Shown: positions 17,942 to 29,263, numbered from the stretch's first letter. The stretch is 64,000 bases of DNA from Ferrimonas marina (GCF_900129905.1 NZ_FQXG01000010.1:1-64000), one strand, 5' to 3'. Made by a program: numbers and translations. The notes: generated from the letters alone by a model not told the origin.

Positions 17942-19165
17942 TTAAATCATCTGGTTCAGGGCGAGCATCGGCTGCAGGATCGAGATCACGATGAACATCA
18001 CCAGCCCCGCCATCACGGTAATGATCAGCGGCTGCATCACCGCCAGTGCGACGGTGAGCTGAGATTCAAACTCGCGATCCTGGTTGTCCGCAGCGCGGCC
18101 CAGCATGTTGTCCAGCTCGCCGGACTTCTCACCGGAGGCGATCATGTGCAGCATCATCGGCGGAAACAGCTTGGTCTGCTGCAGTGACGCCCGTAGTGAG
18201 GCCCCTTCCCGTACCTTGGTGGTGGCTTCGCTCACCGCCCCTTTCACCTTCAGGTTAAGCAACACGTCGGAGGCGATCTTCATCGCTTCCAGCATGGGCA
18301 CACCGGAGGAGGTCAGGGTGCTCAAGGTCCGGGCAAAGCGCGCGGTGTTGAGGCCTCGGGAGACCTTGCCGATGATCGGCATGTTCAACAGGGCGCTGTG
18401 CCAGGACAGCTTGAAGGCCTTGTTGCGCAGCGCCTGACTGAACGCCAGAAACGCCAACGCAATGGCCACTAGGATATAGAGCCCGTAATCTTGGAGAAAT
18501 TCCGAGGTGTCGATCAAGAACTGAGTGGTGGCCGGCAGGGATTCGCCCATGTGCTCAAATTGTGCCACCACGGTGGGTACCACAGAGGTCAGCAGGTAGA
18601 TCACCACGCCGACGGAGACCAGGGTCAGGATCGCCGGATAGACCAGCGCCTGGATCAGCTTGGAGTTGAGCTCCTGGCGCCGTTCGGTGTAATCCGCCAA
18701 GCGTTCCAGCACCACCTCCAGGTGGCCGGATTTCTCGCCGGAGGCAACCATGGCCACGAACAGCTCATCGAACACCTGGGGGTAGTCGGCCATGGATTCG
18801 GCCAGGGAGTAACCCTCCACCACCTTGGCCCGCACCGCCATGATCATGCTCTTCAGGCGGGGCTGCTCGTTCTGTTCCGCCACCGCCTTGAGGCACTCCT
18901 CCAGCGGCAGGCCACCGGCCACCAGGGTGGCCAGCTGACGGGTGATCAGCGCCAGCTGGGTGGCGTTGATCTTGGGTTTAAACAGGTTCTGAAACAGCGA
19001 CGGACCGCCGCTTTTCTTCTCCTGCTGCGCCGCCGGTTTAAGATCCAGCGGCATCAACTGCTTCTCTCTCAGCTGGGAGCGCGCCTGACGGGCGGTGTCC
19101 GCCTCGATGATCCCCTTAACCTGGCGACCGCGCCCATCCAGGGCCTGGTATTCAAACGCCGCCAT
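17942..19165 (-). CDS. gspF: Type II secretion inner-membrane platform protein F
   Basis: Polytopic core of the assembly platform that couples GspE ATP hydrolysis to pseudopilus extension. The 407-aa protein has two repeated cytoplasmic domains. Each contains a GEKSGxLxxxLxxxA-type motif (SGEKSGHLEVVLERLADY around 145, SGEKSGELDNMLGRAADN around 350). Three hydrophobic segments are visible around 170-195, 222-240 and 375-400. It follows gspE with no gap. Confidence 0.96.
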   Translation of the reverse strand: MAAFEYQALDGRGRQVKGIIEADTARQARSQLREKQLMPLDLKPAAQQEKKSGGPSLFQNLFKPKINATQLALITRQLATLVAGGLPLEECLKAVAEQNEQPRLKSMIMAVRAKVVEGYSLAESMADYPQVFDELFVAMVASGEKSGHLEVVLERLADYTERRQELNSKLIQALVYPAILTLVSVGVVIYLLTSVVPTVVAQFEHMGESLPATTQFLIDTSEFLQDYGLYILVAIALAFLAFSQALRNKAFKLSWHSALLNMPIIGKVSRGLNTARFARTLSTLTSSGVPMLEAMKIASDVLLNLKVKGAVSEATTKVREGASLRASLQQTKLFPPMMLHMIASGEKSGELDNMLGRAADNQDREFESQLTVALAVMQPLIITVMAGLVMFIVISILQPMLALNQMI

Positions 19166-20710
19166 TTACTCCTCCCGGGTCACCCGCATCACCTCTTCCA
19201 AGGTGGTCATGCCGGACAGCACCTTGCCGATGCCATCCTGGCGGATGGAGGGGGTGTGCTCGCGCAGGTAGCGTTCGATCGCCAGCTCGCCTTTGCCGCC
19301 GTGGATCAACTCGCGGATGGTGTCATCCACCTCGAGCAGCTCGTGGATGCCGGTCCGGCCCTTGTAGCCGGAGAAGTTACAGTGTTCACAGCCGCTGGCC
19401 TGGTAGATGGTGACCTCCTGGCCCTCTTCCAGCTCCAGCAACGCCTGTTCGCGCTCGTTGGGGCTGTGGGGCTGCTTGCAGTCGGGGCAGAGGGTCCGCA
19501 CCAGGCGCTGGGCAACCACCCCCAACAGGGAGGAGGAAACCAGGAAGGGTTCAACCCCCATATCCTGCAGACGGGTAATGGCACCAGAAGCGGTGTTGGT
19601 GTGCAGGGTCGACATCACCAGGTGACCGGTGAGTGAGGCCTGGACGGCGATCTGGCCGGTTTCCAGGTCCCGGATCTCACCCACCATCACCACGTCCGGA
19701 TCCTGACGCAGGATGGCGCGCAGGCCGCGGGCAAAGGTCATGTCGACCTTGGTGTTGACCTGGGTCTGGCCAATGCCTTCCAACTCGTATTCGATCGGGT
19801 CTTCCACCGTGAGGATATTGCGATCCCGACTGTTGATCTCAGTCAGGCCCGCGTACAGGGTGGTGGACTTACCGGAACCGGTGGGACCGGTAACCAGCAA
19901 GATGCCGTGGGGACGGCGAATAAGGTGTTGGAAGCGCTCACGGATCCGCTGGGACATGCCCAGCTGCTTGAGGTTGAGCACCGACTGGTTCTTATCCAGC
20001 AGACGCATCACCACCCGCTCACCGCGGGAGCTGGGCATGGTGGACACCCGCACGTCGACGGCACGACCGCCAATCCGCAGCGAGATACGACCATCCTGGG
20101 GCACCCGCTTCTCGGCGATGTCCAGCTTGGCCATTACCTTGATACGGGACACCAGCAGTGAGGCGATCTTGCGCTTCTGCTTGAGCACCTCGCGCAATAC
20201 GCCATCCACCCGGAAGCGCACCACCAGGTCTTTCTCGTAGGTTTCCACGTGAATATCCGAGGCGCCCACCTTGATGGACTCCGACAGAAGGGCGTTGATC
20301 AAGCGAATGATCGGCGCGTCGTCGTCGGCATCGAGCAGGTCTTCGGTCTCCGGCAGTTCGTCCGCCAAAGAGGCCAGGTCATCGTCCTTGCCGATGTCCT
20401 CCATCAGCTGCTGAGCCTCTGAGGAGTCCTGCTGGTACAGCTCGGTCAGGCGCAGGTCAAAGGCGCTGCGATCCATCTGCATCAGTGGCAGAGGGTGACC
20501 CGCGTAACGGCGGGCCTCGTTCAGCGCGGCGATCCCCGCCTCGGCGATGTAGCACAGTACCGGGGGCTCGACGCTGTCGTCGATCATCACCCCCAGGCGG
20601 CGGGCAAAGGCGAAGGGCAACCGGTAACGGGTACTGGTCTCCTCCACCTCCTCCGGCTGGGTGAGCTCCTCGAGCTCCTCCGCCAGGGTTTCCGGGCTGT
20701 CGTTACTCAT
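19166..20710 (-). CDS. gspE: Type II secretion cytoplasmic ATPase E
   Basis: Hexameric ATPase driving pseudopilus assembly. The 514-aa protein has the Walker A motif [10 protein letters not shown] around residue 275, the Asp box and Walker B region ([14 protein letters not shown], around 335), and a four-cysteine zinc module (CPDCKQ and [17 protein letters not shown]). The N-terminal domain contains a Glu-rich start typical of GspE. Its ATG overlaps the gspD stop by 8 bases. It is not PilB, because it sits inside a complete gsp operon and carries GspE-type insertions. Confidence 0.97.
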   Translation of the reverse strand: MSNDSPETLAEELEELTQPEEVEETSTRYRLPFAFARRLGVMIDDSVEPPVLCYIAEAGIAALNEARRYAGHPLPLMQMDRSAFDLRLTELYQQDSSEAQQLMEDIGKDDDLASLADELPETEDLLDADDDAPIIRLINALLSESIKVGASDIHVETYEKDLVVRFRVDGVLREVLKQKRKIASLLVSRIKVMAKLDIAEKRVPQDGRISLRIGGRAVDVRVSTMPSSRGERVVMRLLDKNQSVLNLKQLGMSQRIRERFQHLIRRPHGILLVTGPTGSGKSTTLYAGLTEINSRDRNILTVEDPIEYELEGIGQTQVNTKVDMTFARGLRAILRQDPDVVMVGEIRDLETGQIAVQASLTGHLVMSTLHTNTASGAITRLQDMGVEPFLVSSSLLGVVAQRLVRTLCPDCKQPHSPNEREQALLELEEGQEVTIYQASGCEHCNFSGYKGRTGIHELLEVDDTIRELIHGGKGELAIERYLREHTPSIRQDGIGKVLSGMTTLEEVMRVTREE

Positions 20711-22844
20711 TCACCGGCTCCGGCATCTCTTCGTTGCCCAGCGCCTTATTCATCCAGGGCCGCTCTTCCCGCAGCGGGGTCGGCAGGTCGTCGCCGGACT
20801 GGTGGCGCTGCAGCAGATCGAAGATCTCCGGGCTCATGCCATCCGGTACCACCCACTCGTCCAGCACCGGTACGTCGGCATTGGGCATCAGGTTAATCCC
20901 GCGCTGCTGCTGTTTGAGCTGCTCACCGCGGAAGTAGTTGTACTTGCGGCCGGCGATGCCGGTCATGGTAGACCCATCACGGATAATGGTGGGCTTGATG
21001 AAGATCATCAGGTTGCGCTTGCTCTTACGGGAGCTGGTGGAGCTGAACAGGTGGCCAATCACCGGGATGTCACCCAGCAGCGGCACCTTGGACACACTCT
21101 CCTGCACGTCCTCGTTGAGCAGACCGCCGAGCACCACGGTCTCGCCGGAATCGGCCAGCACGGTGGTCTTCAGGGTACGCTTACCAAAGGTCACGTCCAC
21201 GGCGGTACGGCCGTTAACGTTGGAGGTTTCCTGCTCGATCTGCAGCTGTACCGCGTTGCCCTCGTTGATCTGCGGAGTCACGGTCAGCTTGATACCCACC
21301 TCACGACGCTCAACGGTAGTGAAGGGGTTGTCGTTGTTGGAGCCGGAGGTGGAACCGGTGATCACCGGCACCTCATCACCCACCACGAAGCTGGCTTCCT
21401 GGTTGTCCAGGGTGGTGATGGAGGGAGTCGCCAGTACGTTGGAGTTGGAGTCCGACGCCACCGCCTGGATCAGGGCACCGAAGTCGCCGGAGGCGACGCC
21501 CCAGGCCATGCCGTTCACCTTGGCCAGCGCGGCGGCCAGGGTGGAGATGTCACCATCGATATCCGGGTTCTTGGTACAGCGCTGATCCTGGCCGATGCCC
21601 TCACACACCTCGGTACCTTCGGTGGGACGCGCGTCCCACACACCGGCACCGATCTCGCCGATGGTGGTGCCGAAGCCGGTGTTGTACTGGATCAGGCCGC
21701 CATCGAGGGAGCCGTACTGAACGCTGAAGCCAACCTCGTCACCTTCGGCGATCTCAACGATGATCGCCTCCACCAGCACCTGGGCACGGCGGATGTCGAG
21801 CTGACGGATCACGCTCTCCAATGTGGCCAGCTGGTCCGGCTGGGCGTTGATCACCAGCGCGTTGGACTCCACGTGGGCCATGATGGTGATCTCGTTGCTG
21901 CGGCGGCGCTGGGTCTGAGCAGCACCGCCCTCACCATCCTGCTGCAGGCTCTCGGAGAAGCCGGTCAGCACCTGCTGCAGATCCTCCGCCTTGGCGTACT
22001 TGAGGTAGATCACCTTGGTGTTGCCGGAGGTCTTCATCTCCTGGTCGAGCTGGCGCACCAGCTCGGCGGCCCGGGTGCGAGCCCGTTCGTCACCGCTGAT
22101 CACCACGGAGTTGGTCCGCTCGTCCGCCACCACCTTGGGCACGGAACCGGCACCGGTGGCCGGCTGCTGGCCGCCACCGCGGTACAACGCGTCAATAATC
22201 CGCACCATCTCACCGGCGGAGGCGTATTGCAGCTGCACCACCTCCACCTTGGTGTCGCCCTGCAGGTCAACCCGCTTAACGATCTCCACCAACTTGTTCA
22301 CCACCGCGGCGCGGCCGGTGATCATCAATACGTTGGAGGGGTCGTAGTTCACTACGTTACCGCCACGGGCGTTGTCGTTGAGCTGACGCAGCAGCGGGGC
22401 CAGCTGTTTGGCCTCCACGTTGTACAGCGGCACGATGCGGGTCACCATCTCATCGCCGGCGCCCGGCTCATCGTCGTCCGCTACACGGATATTGGAATCC
22501 TTGGCGTCCTTGTCCTTCACCACCTTGATGATGTTGGTGTCCGGCATCTCAACAATGGCGTAGCCATACACCTGAAGGACGCTGAGGAAGAACTGGTAAT
22601 ACTGGTCTTCATTGAGCAGATCGTAGCTACGAACGTTGATCTTGCCCCGCACTGTGGGGTCAACAATGATGGTCTTTTCCAGGTTCTTGCCAACGATGTT
22701 GATGAACTCCTGGATGTCCGTTCCTTTGAAGTTGGCGGCGTACTGGGTCGGTTCCTCCGCCACAGCGAAAGCGGCCACACCCGCTAACATCCCTGCTAAA
22801 ACCTGGTTGCGCAACCAGGGCAGTCGGCGCTGCTTAGTAATCAT
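20703..22844 (-). CDS. gspD: Type II secretion outer-membrane secretin D
   Basis: Forms the large gated channel in the outer membrane. The 713-aa precursor has a signal peptide (cleavage after AFAVA, about residue 29). It is followed by the N0 domain beginning [29 protein letters not shown], three N1-N3 repeats (N3 with the GGGQQ and acidic insert) and the secretin core ending [16 protein letters not shown]. The C-terminal S-domain region follows (residues about 640-713). No gspS pilotin gene is in this window. It starts 24 bases after gspC. Confidence 0.97.
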   Translation of the reverse strand: MITKQRRLPWLRNQVLAGMLAGVAAFAVAEEPTQYAANFKGTDIQEFINIVGKNLEKTIIVDPTVRGKINVRSYDLLNEDQYYQFFLSVLQVYGYAIVEMPDTNIIKVVKDKDAKDSNIRVADDDEPGAGDEMVTRIVPLYNVEAKQLAPLLRQLNDNARGGNVVNYDPSNVLMITGRAAVVNKLVEIVKRVDLQGDTKVEVVQLQYASAGEMVRIIDALYRGGGQQPATGAGSVPKVVADERTNSVVISGDERARTRAAELVRQLDQEMKTSGNTKVIYLKYAKAEDLQQVLTGFSESLQQDGEGGAAQTQRRRSNEITIMAHVESNALVINAQPDQLATLESVIRQLDIRRAQVLVEAIIVEIAEGDEVGFSVQYGSLDGGLIQYNTGFGTTIGEIGAGVWDARPTEGTEVCEGIGQDQRCTKNPDIDGDISTLAAALAKVNGMAWGVASGDFGALIQAVASDSNSNVLATPSITTLDNQEASFVVGDEVPVITGSTSGSNNDNPFTTVERREVGIKLTVTPQINEGNAVQLQIEQETSNVNGRTAVDVTFGKRTLKTTVLADSGETVVLGGLLNEDVQESVSKVPLLGDIPVIGHLFSSTSSRKSKRNLMIFIKPTIIRDGSTMTGIAGRKYNYFRGEQLKQQQRGINLMPNADVPVLDEWVVPDGMSPEIFDLLQRHQSGDDLPTPLREERPWMNKALGNEEMPEPVNE

Positions 22845-22868
22845 TGTGCGTCCTTCGTCTCGAAGTAA

Positions 22869-23780
22869 TTATTGGTTCGGCAGGGAGAACTGGACCTGGG
22901 TCAACTGCCCGTCCCGCTCCACCGTTACGGAGGCTTCTGTCAGCTCTTGTAATTCGGTCATCACTTGAGCCGCCTCCGCCAGATTTGTTAGGTCGTAGCC
23001 ATTGATGGCCACCGCCAGATCGTTCGGCTTCAAGCCGGATCCGACAAAGAGTTCGCGCCCCTTGCGACCGGGGTTAAGGCGATAACCCGCCAGCCCGCCA
23101 TCCTTGCGCACTGGAGAGATACTGATGTAATCGACGATGCTGCCCGGATCTTCCAGCAGGGCCTGGCGGGCCTCGGCCACCGCGGCACTGGCCTCTTCGC
23201 TGCGGGCCTGGGTCGGCGGCTGGCGCAGACGCTGGGTCTCGTTAGACATCTCGCGGGTGTACTCCACCCCATCGAGCATCAGGGTCTCGTAATTGCCCTG
23301 GTTGAGGATGATGGCACGGTCAGCATAGACCTCGTGCAGGCTGGCATTGGTGCCGGTGATCTTGTCGCCGATGCCGTACGTTTCCTGAGCGCCACTGCTT
23401 TCAATGATAGCGATGCCCCGCTCCTCCACCGAACTGGCTACCAGGCCGGTCAGCAGGATACGCAGCGTGGTCTTGGGGGCGTCGGTAATGAGGTCACGCT
23501 GGGGCTGGGCCACCTGCTGCTCACGTTCGTCCTGGGGGGCGGCGGTGCCGAATAGGGAGAGCTGAACCACAGGATCGATGGAGACCGATTGGCTCTGGCC
23601 GCCCTGACGCGCTTGCGGCTGCCAGGGCGTGGCGTCACTGGAGGGGTTGGGCAGCAACTGCCAGGTGATGAGGGCCGCCAAATACAGGGCGCACAGCACC
23701 AGCAGCACGGTTAACACCCGCGCCACCAGCGGCTGAGGGATCCTTGCCAGCGCTTGCTGGGCAGTCTGAGATAAATCCAT
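22869..23780 (-). CDS. gspC: Type II secretion inner-membrane protein C
   Basis: Connects the inner-membrane platform to the secretin and contributes to substrate recognition. The 303-aa protein has a cytoplasmic N terminus, one transmembrane helix at about 22-44, the homology region (VQLSLFGTA, then ILLTGLVASSVEERGIAIIE) and a PDZ domain over about residues 205-300 (GYRLNPGRKGRELFVGSGLKPNDLAVAINGYDL). It is the first gene of the leftward operon, so the promoter should lie in the 217-bp region shared with hslR; I could not identify a convincing one. Confidence 0.95.
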   Translation of the reverse strand: MDLSQTAQQALARIPQPLVARVLTVLLVLCALYLAALITWQLLPNPSSDATPWQPQARQGGQSQSVSIDPVVQLSLFGTAAPQDEREQQVAQPQRDLITDAPKTTLRILLTGLVASSVEERGIAIIESSGAQETYGIGDKITGTNASLHEVYADRAIILNQGNYETLMLDGVEYTREMSNETQRLRQPPTQARSEEASAAVAEARQALLEDPGSIVDYISISPVRKDGGLAGYRLNPGRKGRELFVGSGLKPNDLAVAINGYDLTNLAEAAQVMTELQELTEASVTVERDGQLTQVQFSLPNQ

Positions 23781-23997
23781 CTGTAATATAAGGAACTTAT
23801 TAAGCCCTGAGACCGGCGGAATTGACGGGCACAGTGGTAGTTATAGTACTGAAATCCTAACTTACGCTAATGCGAATCAACAAGCTAGCTGGCCACAGAT
23901 TCGCCGGTTCATAGCGAAAAATGCGCAGCTATGCTAACGTTGCGCGCCCCAATATGATGTGAGGCTCGCCCCCCTTTTACCAAACTAGGTATTTTTT

Positions 23998-24414
23998 GTG
24001 TCAAAACAACGTTCAAACGAACAAAACGTCAACGGACCCCAGCAGGTTCGATTAGACAAGTGGCTGTGGGCGGCCCGCTTCTATAAGACCCGGGCCTTGG
24101 CCCAGGAGATGATCGCTGGCGGCAAGGTTCATGTGAACGGCCAGCGCACCAAACCCAGCCGCAAGGTGGAATGCGGCGCAACCCTGGTGCTGTGGCAGGG
24201 GTTTGATGAAAAGGAGATCGTGGTCGAGGGCCTCTCCGAAAAGCGGTTGAGCGCACCGCTGGCCCAGGCGCTGTATCGGGAAACCGAGCGCAGCCAGGCC
24301 AAGCGTGAAGAGCGCGCCGAACAGCGTCGGCTGCTGGCCGACGATGGCGGCGCCCGCCGACCGGACAAGAAGCAGCGACGCCAGCTGCTGAAGATCAAAC
24401 ACCAGGATGACTGA
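23998..24414 (+). CDS. hslR: Ribosome-associated heat shock protein 15
   Basis: Small S4-domain RNA-binding protein that rescues stalled 50S subunits carrying nascent chains after heat shock. The 138-aa protein has the S4 domain [23 protein letters not shown] with GGKVHVNGQ (residues about 17-50) and a basic C-terminal tail rich in Arg, Glu and Lys. The start is GTG. It precedes hslO by 5 bases, the same pairing as in E. coli (hslR-hslO). A CCCCAATAT stretch at about 23948-23956 could be a heat-shock -10 element, but I see no matching -35. Confidence 0.94.
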   Translation: MSKQRSNEQNVNGPQQVRLDKWLWAARFYKTRALAQEMIAGGKVHVNGQRTKPSRKVECGATLVLWQGFDEKEIVVEGLSEKRLSAPLAQALYRETERSQAKREERAEQRRLLADDGGARRPDKKQRRQLLKIKHQDD

Positions 24415-24419
24415 ATACC

Positions 24420-25286
24420 ATGACCCAATCTGACCTGTTACACCGGTACCTGTTCGATCAAGCGGACGTTCGTGGCCAACTGGTGCAGTTACAACAGAGC
24501 TACCAGCAGATGCTGGCCGATCACGACTACCCGGCGCCGGTGCGCCGCCTGCTGGGTGAGATGCTGGCGGCCACCGCCATGCTGACCGCCACCTTGAAGT
24601 TCGAGGGCGACATCGCCGCCCAGATCCAGGGCGACGGCCCGCTGCGCCTGCTGGCGATCAACGGCAGCCACGACAACGCCCTGCGCGGCGTTGCCCGCTT
24701 CGATGGCGAGGTACCCGAGGGCGAACTGCAGCAGCAGATCGGCAAGGGCCACCTGGTGATCACCATCACCCCCAGCGAAGGCGAGCGCTACCAGGGCATC
24801 GTCGCCCTGGACAAGCCCACCCTGTCCGCCTGCCTGGAGCAGTACTTTGCCCAGTCAGAACAGCTGCAGACCCGTCTGTGGCTGCATGCCGATGGTCAAC
24901 AGGCCGCCGGCATGTTGCTGCAGCAGCTGCCTGCCAGCAACGTGGACGCCAGTGTCTCCTTCGAGCACCTCGAGGCCCTGACCGACACCATCAAGTGCGA
25001 AGAGCTGTTTGACCTGGACGCCCAGGATGTGCTCTACCGCCTCTACCACGAGGAATCGGTGCAGCTGTTTGAGCCCAGCGCCGTGGTGTTCCGCTGCAGC
25101 TGCTCCCGTGAGCGCAGCCTCAACGCCCTGGCCTCCATCGCCCAGGAAGAGCTGGACAGCATCCTGGAAGAGCAGGGCCACATCGAGATGCACTGCGACT
25201 ACTGCAACAGCCGCTACCGCTTCGACGCGTTGGACATTGCCGCCGCCAAGAAAGGCAGCACCGACAGCAGCGCTGCCACCCACTAA
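24420..25286 (+). CDS. hslO: Redox-activated chaperonin Hsp33
   Basis: Cytoplasmic holdase activated by disulfide formation and heat or oxidant unfolding. The 288-aa protein has the zinc-binding redox switch near the C terminus: CSC at about 227-229 and CDYC at about 260-263, spacing as in E. coli Hsp33. The N-terminal core has [17 protein letters not shown] and GVARFDG. It forms an operon with hslR and ends before a strong terminator that separates it from pckA. Confidence 0.96.
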   Translation: MTQSDLLHRYLFDQADVRGQLVQLQQSYQQMLADHDYPAPVRRLLGEMLAATAMLTATLKFEGDIAAQIQGDGPLRLLAINGSHDNALRGVARFDGEVPEGELQQQIGKGHLVITITPSEGERYQGIVALDKPTLSACLEQYFAQSEQLQTRLWLHADGQQAAGMLLQQLPASNVDASVSFEHLEALTDTIKCEELFDLDAQDVLYRLYHEESVQLFEPSAVVFRCSCSRERSLNALASIAQEELDSILEEQGHIEMHCDYCNSRYRFDALDIAAAKKGSTDSSAATH

Positions 25287-25311
25287 GCGACACTGTCAGC
25301 TTGCCGATACG

Positions 25312-25342
25312 TTAAGGCTGCCCTTGGGCAGCCTTAATTTTT
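25312..25342 (+). terminator. Terminator of hslR-hslO
   Basis: Hairpin TTAAGGCTGCCC, TT, GGGCAGCCTTAA followed by six or more T residues, starting 25 bases after the hslO stop. The T-run runs directly into the CRP-like site of pckA. Confidence 0.9.
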
Positions 25343-25389
25343 TGTGATAACGGTCACAACCATCCCGTCCCGCATCAGACTGATATACA
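25343..25389 (+). promoter_or_regulatory. CRP site and -10 element of the pckA promoter
   Basis: TGTGATAACGGTCACA at 25343-25358 is an exact match to the CRP palindrome core TGTGA, six bases, TCACA. A -10-like TATACA lies at 25384-25389 with no good -35. The palindrome centre is about 40 to 46 bases before the likely start, which fits a class II CRP-activated promoter. In E. coli pckA is induced by cAMP-CRP, so the assignment agrees with known physiology. Binding is inferred. Confidence 0.75.
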
Positions 25390-25553
25390 CTTCAGAGACC
25401 TAGCCCCATTCGCCTTGAATTGCAGAGCCTTAGGTATCGCCCCGTTCCCTGATAGCGCGATACCCCCAAAGGCCGCTCAAGGCGCTGGAGAAGCTGGGAA
25501 ATACAGAGCCCGCCAGAGGCCAGCAATTTCCGACAAGGACCGAGGAGAAAAAC
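25390..25553 (+). other. Long structured 5' leader of pckA
   Basis: About 160 bases separate the presumed pckA start of transcription from its ATG. A perfect 8-bp stem (GGTATCGC at 25433-25440 with GCGATACC at 25457-25464) and a weaker pair (GGAAAT at 25497-25502 with ATTTCC at 25526-25531) can fold there. The second lies shortly before the GAGGAG ribosome site. No short reading frame stands out. Regulation by the leader is speculative. Confidence 0.4.
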
Positions 25554-27083
25554 ATGGCAGAGAACCGCCAGGATCTGACCAGCAATCAACTGATCGAGGC
25601 CGCCATCCGCGGTGCCGAGGGGCGCTTAGCCGCCAACGGCGCCCTGGTGGTGGAAACCGGCCACCGCACCGGCCGCTCGCCGCAAGACCGCTTTATCGTC
25701 AAGGAAGCCAGCACCGAACACAGCATCGAGTGGGGCAAGATCAACCGCCCCTTCGAACCAGGCCATTTCGATGCGCTGTGGCAACGGGTAGAGGACTACC
25801 TGGCCAGCAAGCAGCCCTTCCTCTCCCACCTGGAGGTGGGCGCCGATCCTGAGCACTACCTGCCACTGGAGGTGCGCACCGAGACCGCCTGGCACCACCT
25901 GTTTGCCCGCAACCTGTTTATTGTGCCCGAGCAGTACAACCGGGCGGACAAGCCGGTGTGGCGTATCCTCAATGCCCCGGGCTTTGTCTGCGATCCCGAC
26001 CGCGATGGCACCCACTCAGACGGCGCGGTGATCATCAACTTTGCCGAGCGCAAGGTGCTGCTGGCGGGGATGCGCTACGCCGGTGAGATGAAGAAGGCGA
26101 TGTTCTCGGTGCAGAACTACCTGCTGCCGGCCAAGGGGGTATTGCCGATGCACTGCTCCGCCAACGTTGGCAGCGATGGCGACACCACCCTGTTCTTCGG
26201 CCTGTCCGGTACCGGTAAGACCACCCTCTCCGCCGATCCCAAGCGGGCGTTGATTGGCGATGATGAGCATGGCTGGGCCCCGGGCGGGGTGTTCAATATC
26301 GAGGGCGGCTGCTACGCCAAGTGCATCGACCTGTCGCGCAAGAACGAGCCGGTGATCTGGGACGCCATCCGCTTCGGTGCGGTGCTGGAAAACGTGGTGC
26401 TGGATGACCAGGCCCAACCGGATTACACCGACAGCAGCCTGACCCAGAACAGCCGGGCGGCTTACCCGCTGGAGCACATCGAGCGGCGGGTCGAGGTCAA
26501 CCGCGGCGCCGAGCCCAATGCCGTGGTGTTCCTTACCTGCGACGTCTCCGGCGTGCTGCCGCCGGTGGCCAAGTTGTCCAAGGAAGCTGCGGCCTACCAC
26601 TTCCTGTCCGGCTACACCGCCAAGGTGGGCAGCACCGAGATCGGCTCCACCGCCGCCATCGAGTCCACCTTCAGCACCTGCTTCGGCGCCCCGTTCTTCC
26701 CCCGCCCTGCCAGCGTCTATGCCGAGCTGCTGATGGAGCGGATCGAGGCGTTTGGCAGCCAGGTTTACCTGGTCAACACCGGCTGGACCGGTGGCCCCTT
26801 TGGTGAAGGACACCGCTTTGATATCCCCACCACCCGGGCGATCATCGATGCCATCGTCTCCGGCGAGCTGGCCGAGGTGGAGACCGAGCATCTGCCGATG
26901 CTCAACCTGGCGGTGCCCAAGGCGATCCCCGGGGTCGACCCGGCGCTGCTCAATCCCAAGCAGACCTGGACCGATCCCGCCCAGTACGATCAGTACGCCC
27001 GCCAGCTGGCCAGCGAGTTCCAGCAGAACTTCGCCAAGTACAGCGTGTCTGAGGCGATCATCCAGGCCGGCCCCAAGGGCTAG
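25554..27083 (+). CDS. pckA: ATP-dependent phosphoenolpyruvate carboxykinase
   Basis: Converts oxaloacetate plus ATP to phosphoenolpyruvate, the first step of gluconeogenesis. The 509-aa protein has [12 protein letters not shown] for substrate binding, the P-loop [11 protein letters not shown] around residue 219, and the metal-binding LIGDDEHGW around 236, with [17 protein letters not shown] further on. It is a little shorter than E. coli PckA at the N terminus, as in many non-enteric ATP-type enzymes. GAGGAG lies before the ATG. It is monocistronic, between two terminators, and behind a CRP-like site. Confidence 0.96.
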   Translation: MAENRQDLTSNQLIEAAIRGAEGRLAANGALVVETGHRTGRSPQDRFIVKEASTEHSIEWGKINRPFEPGHFDALWQRVEDYLASKQPFLSHLEVGADPEHYLPLEVRTETAWHHLFARNLFIVPEQYNRADKPVWRILNAPGFVCDPDRDGTHSDGAVIINFAERKVLLAGMRYAGEMKKAMFSVQNYLLPAKGVLPMHCSANVGSDGDTTLFFGLSGTGKTTLSADPKRALIGDDEHGWAPGGVFNIEGGCYAKCIDLSRKNEPVIWDAIRFGAVLENVVLDDQAQPDYTDSSLTQNSRAAYPLEHIERRVEVNRGAEPNAVVFLTCDVSGVLPPVAKLSKEAAAYHFLSGYTAKVGSTEIGSTAAIESTFSTCFGAPFFPRPASVYAELLMERIEAFGSQVYLVNTGWTGGPFGEGHRFDIPTTRAIIDAIVSGELAEVETEHLPMLNLAVPKAIPGVDPALLNPKQTWTDPAQYDQYARQLASEFQQNFAKYSVSEAIIQAGPKG

Positions 27084-27103
27084 CCTGTTGCCTCCAGGCC
27101 AGC

Positions 27104-27133
27104 AAAAAGCCGCTCAGTGAGCGGCTTTTTTGT
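27104..27133. terminator. Terminator between pckA and envZ
   Basis: Hairpin AAAAAGCCGCTCA, GTGAGCGGCTTTTTT, with A-run and T-run on opposite sides, so it can stop transcription of both convergent units. Confidence 0.9.
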
Positions 27134-27172
27134 TCTATCAGGATGAGGTTAGTGAAGCCGACAATGATCGGG

Positions 27173-28486
27173 TTACTCCGCTTCCTCCCGGGGCAACCGC
27201 ACCTTCACCTCCAGCCCACCCTGGCGACGATTGGCCACATGGATCTCGCCGCTGTGGCGGTCGATGATGCGCTTAACGATGGCCAGCCCCAAACCGGAAC
27301 CGGCGCCACCGCGGGCCTTGTCACCCTGGCGGAAGGGCTCAAACATCTGCCGTAGCTGCTTGAGCGGGATCCCCTCGCCGTTGTCTTCCACCTTGAACCA
27401 GACCCAGCCTTCCTCCACCCCGGAGCTGATCCGGACCCAGCCCTTGCCGTAGCGCAGCGCATTCTCCACCAGGTTGTTGATCACCCGCTTGATCGCCACC
27501 GGCTGCAGCCGCACCGGCTCGCTCTGGCCCAGCTCGGTGAGGATCTCGGCCCGGCGTACCTCCTCCTGCTGCGCCACCTCCTCCAGCAGCTGGTTCAACG
27601 CCACCGGGCTGGTTTCCTCATCCTCGTGGCCGCGGATAAAGGCGATGAACTGGTCGATGATGGCGTTCATGTCGTCGATGTCGTGCTCGATGCCTTCTTT
27701 GAGGAAGGCATCCTGCTCGCTCATCATCTCCGCCGCCAGGCGGATCCGGGTCAAGGGGGTGCGCAAGTCGTGGGACACCCCCGCCAGCAGCAGGTTGCGA
27801 TCCGACTCCAGCTCTGCCATCGAGGCGGACATCTGGTTAAACGCCTTGGTCACCTCCATCACCTCGGCGGAGCCGGACAGCTGCAGCGGTTTGGGGAAGC
27901 GTCCCCGCGACACCGCCAACGCGGCCCGCTGCAACCGCCGCAATGGCCGCGACTGCATCCGGGCGAACCACCAGCCGCCAGTAATGGAGAGCGCGCCGAT
28001 CACCAGCAGGTAGACGGTCAGTGGGGAGACAAAGGAATCATCGAAGCTAGACAGCGGCACCCGGATCCAGACCTGGGGTGCCTGGGGCGGTCGGATCCAG
28101 ACCCGGTAGTGGGTGCCGGTGGTGAGGCGCACCTCGGCCGGGCCACCGAGGTAGTCGCTCATCTGATCGGACAGCAAACGGTAGTAGGTGGCCTCCGCCA
28201 GGCCCGCCTGCAGTGCCTCCTTCTCGGTGAAGGCTTCCATATGGGGATCGGTGCTGAGCTTGGACTGCAGCGCATCCAGCGGAGTCAGCCGTTCGATGTC
28301 CAGCTGCAGATCGCGAAATACCAGATCTACCTGGCGTGCCAGCAACTGGACGATCTGCTGGGTGGAGGGCTTGACCACGTAGACCGCCACCGAGAGGTAG
28401 GAGACCAGCTGGTTGATCAGCAGCAGACAGCCGATCAGCAGCACGGTCTGACCGAAGTTACTGCGAGGCAGCAACCCCCAGCGCAC
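27173..28486 (-). CDS. envZ: Osmolarity sensor histidine kinase
   Basis: Inner-membrane kinase/phosphatase for OmpR. The 437-aa protein has two transmembrane helices (about 14-35 and 157-177) flanking a periplasmic sensor, then HAMP, the H-box [17 protein letters not shown] (His around 240), N-box [11 protein letters not shown], and G-boxes DNGEGIP and [10 protein letters not shown] choose the GTG at 28486, which shares a base with the ompR stop (TAGTG). A longer frame would start inside ompR and add 15 residues with no counterpart in E. coli EnvZ. Translational coupling to ompR is likely. Confidence 0.94.
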   Translation of the reverse strand: MRWGLLPRSNFGQTVLLIGCLLLINQLVSYLSVAVYVVKPSTQQIVQLLARQVDLVFRDLQLDIERLTPLDALQSKLSTDPHMEAFTEKEALQAGLAEATYYRLLSDQMSDYLGGPAEVRLTTGTHYRVWIRPPQAPQVWIRVPLSSFDDSFVSPLTVYLLVIGALSITGGWWFARMQSRPLRRLQRAALAVSRGRFPKPLQLSGSAEVMEVTKAFNQMSASMAELESDRNLLLAGVSHDLRTPLTRIRLAAEMMSEQDAFLKEGIEHDIDDMNAIIDQFIAFIRGHEDEETSPVALNQLLEEVAQQEEVRRAEILTELGQSEPVRLQPVAIKRVINNLVENALRYGKGWVRISSGVEEGWVWFKVEDNGEGIPLKQLRQMFEPFRQGDKARGGAGSGLGLAIVKRIIDRHSGEIHVANRRQGGLEVKVRLPREEAE

Positions 28487-29208
28487 TAGCGCGGTGCTCC
28501 GTCCGGTACAAACACGTAGCCCAGGCCCCACACCGTCTGGATATAGCGCGGGCTGGAGGGATCGTCCTCGATCAACCGACGCAGACGGGAGACCTGAACG
28601 TCGATGGAGCGCTCCAGCGCACTGTAATCCCGGCCCCGGGCCTGGTTCATCAGCTTGTCGCGGCTCATCGGCTCACGGGGGTTGGAGACCAGCACCTTGA
28701 GCACGGCAAATTCGCCGGAGGTGAGCGGGATCAGATCTTCACCCTTGAACATCTCCCGGGTGGCCAGGTTGAGCCGGTGCTCGCCGAACACCACCTGCTC
28801 CTCGCTCTGGGACGGGGCGCCGGGCACCTCCGCCGGACGACGACGCAGCACCGCCCGAATGCGGGCCAGCAGCTCGCGGGGATTAAACGGCTTGGGCAGG
28901 TAGTCGTCGGCCCCCAACTCCAGGCCGATGATGCGATCCACCTCGTCGCCCTTGGCGGTCAGCATTACGATGGGGATGGGGTTTTCCTTCTCCCGTAGCC
29001 GTCGGCAAATGGAGAGGCCATCCTCCCCCGGCAGCATCAGATCCAGCACCAGCAGGTGGAAGTTCTCCCGCTCCAGGTGGCGATCCATCTGTTCGGCATT
29101 GGCCGCCGATCGCACCTGGAAGCCCTGCTCAACCAGGTAGCGCTCCAGCAAGCCACGCAGGCGCACGTCGTCGTCCACGACCAATACCTTGGTAGTCTCC
29201 TGTTCCAT
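28486..29208 (-). CDS. ompR: Response regulator OmpR
   Basis: Phosphorylated by EnvZ, it binds porin and other promoters. The 240-aa protein has the receiver domain with phospho-acceptor Asp in [12 protein letters not shown] (around residue 54), Thr and Lys in TAKGDE and [19 protein letters not shown], and a winged-helix output domain ([25 protein letters not shown]). The start at [10 protein letters not shown] matches E. coli OmpR; an upstream in-frame codon adds ten unrelated residues. First gene of the ompR-envZ pair, same strand as greB but separated from it by a terminator. Confidence 0.97.
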   Translation of the reverse strand: MEQETTKVLVVDDDVRLRGLLERYLVEQGFQVRSAANAEQMDRHLERENFHLLVLDLMLPGEDGLSICRRLREKENPIPIVMLTAKGDEVDRIIGLELGADDYLPKPFNPRELLARIRAVLRRRPAEVPGAPSQSEEQVVFGEHRLNLATREMFKGEDLIPLTSGEFAVLKVLVSNPREPMSRDKLMNQARGRDYSALERSIDVQVSRLRRLIEDDPSSPRYIQTVWGLGYVFVPDGAPR

Positions 29209-29263
29209 CAATCCCGTCCTCTGCCGTCGTCCTGTCACTCATTCTATGTCAGAGTGGCCACGA

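Noticed and set aside
20661-22787. 708-codon open frame on the plus strand opposite gspD
   Set aside because: It is a shadow of gspD caused by high GC and codon bias. Its translation is rich in His, Gly, Val and Leu with no domain, while gspD has a full secretin sequence.
23930-23998. Sigma-32 promoter for hslR
   Set aside because: A CCCCAATAT -10-like stretch is present but no acceptable -35 element at the right distance, so I did not list it as a feature.
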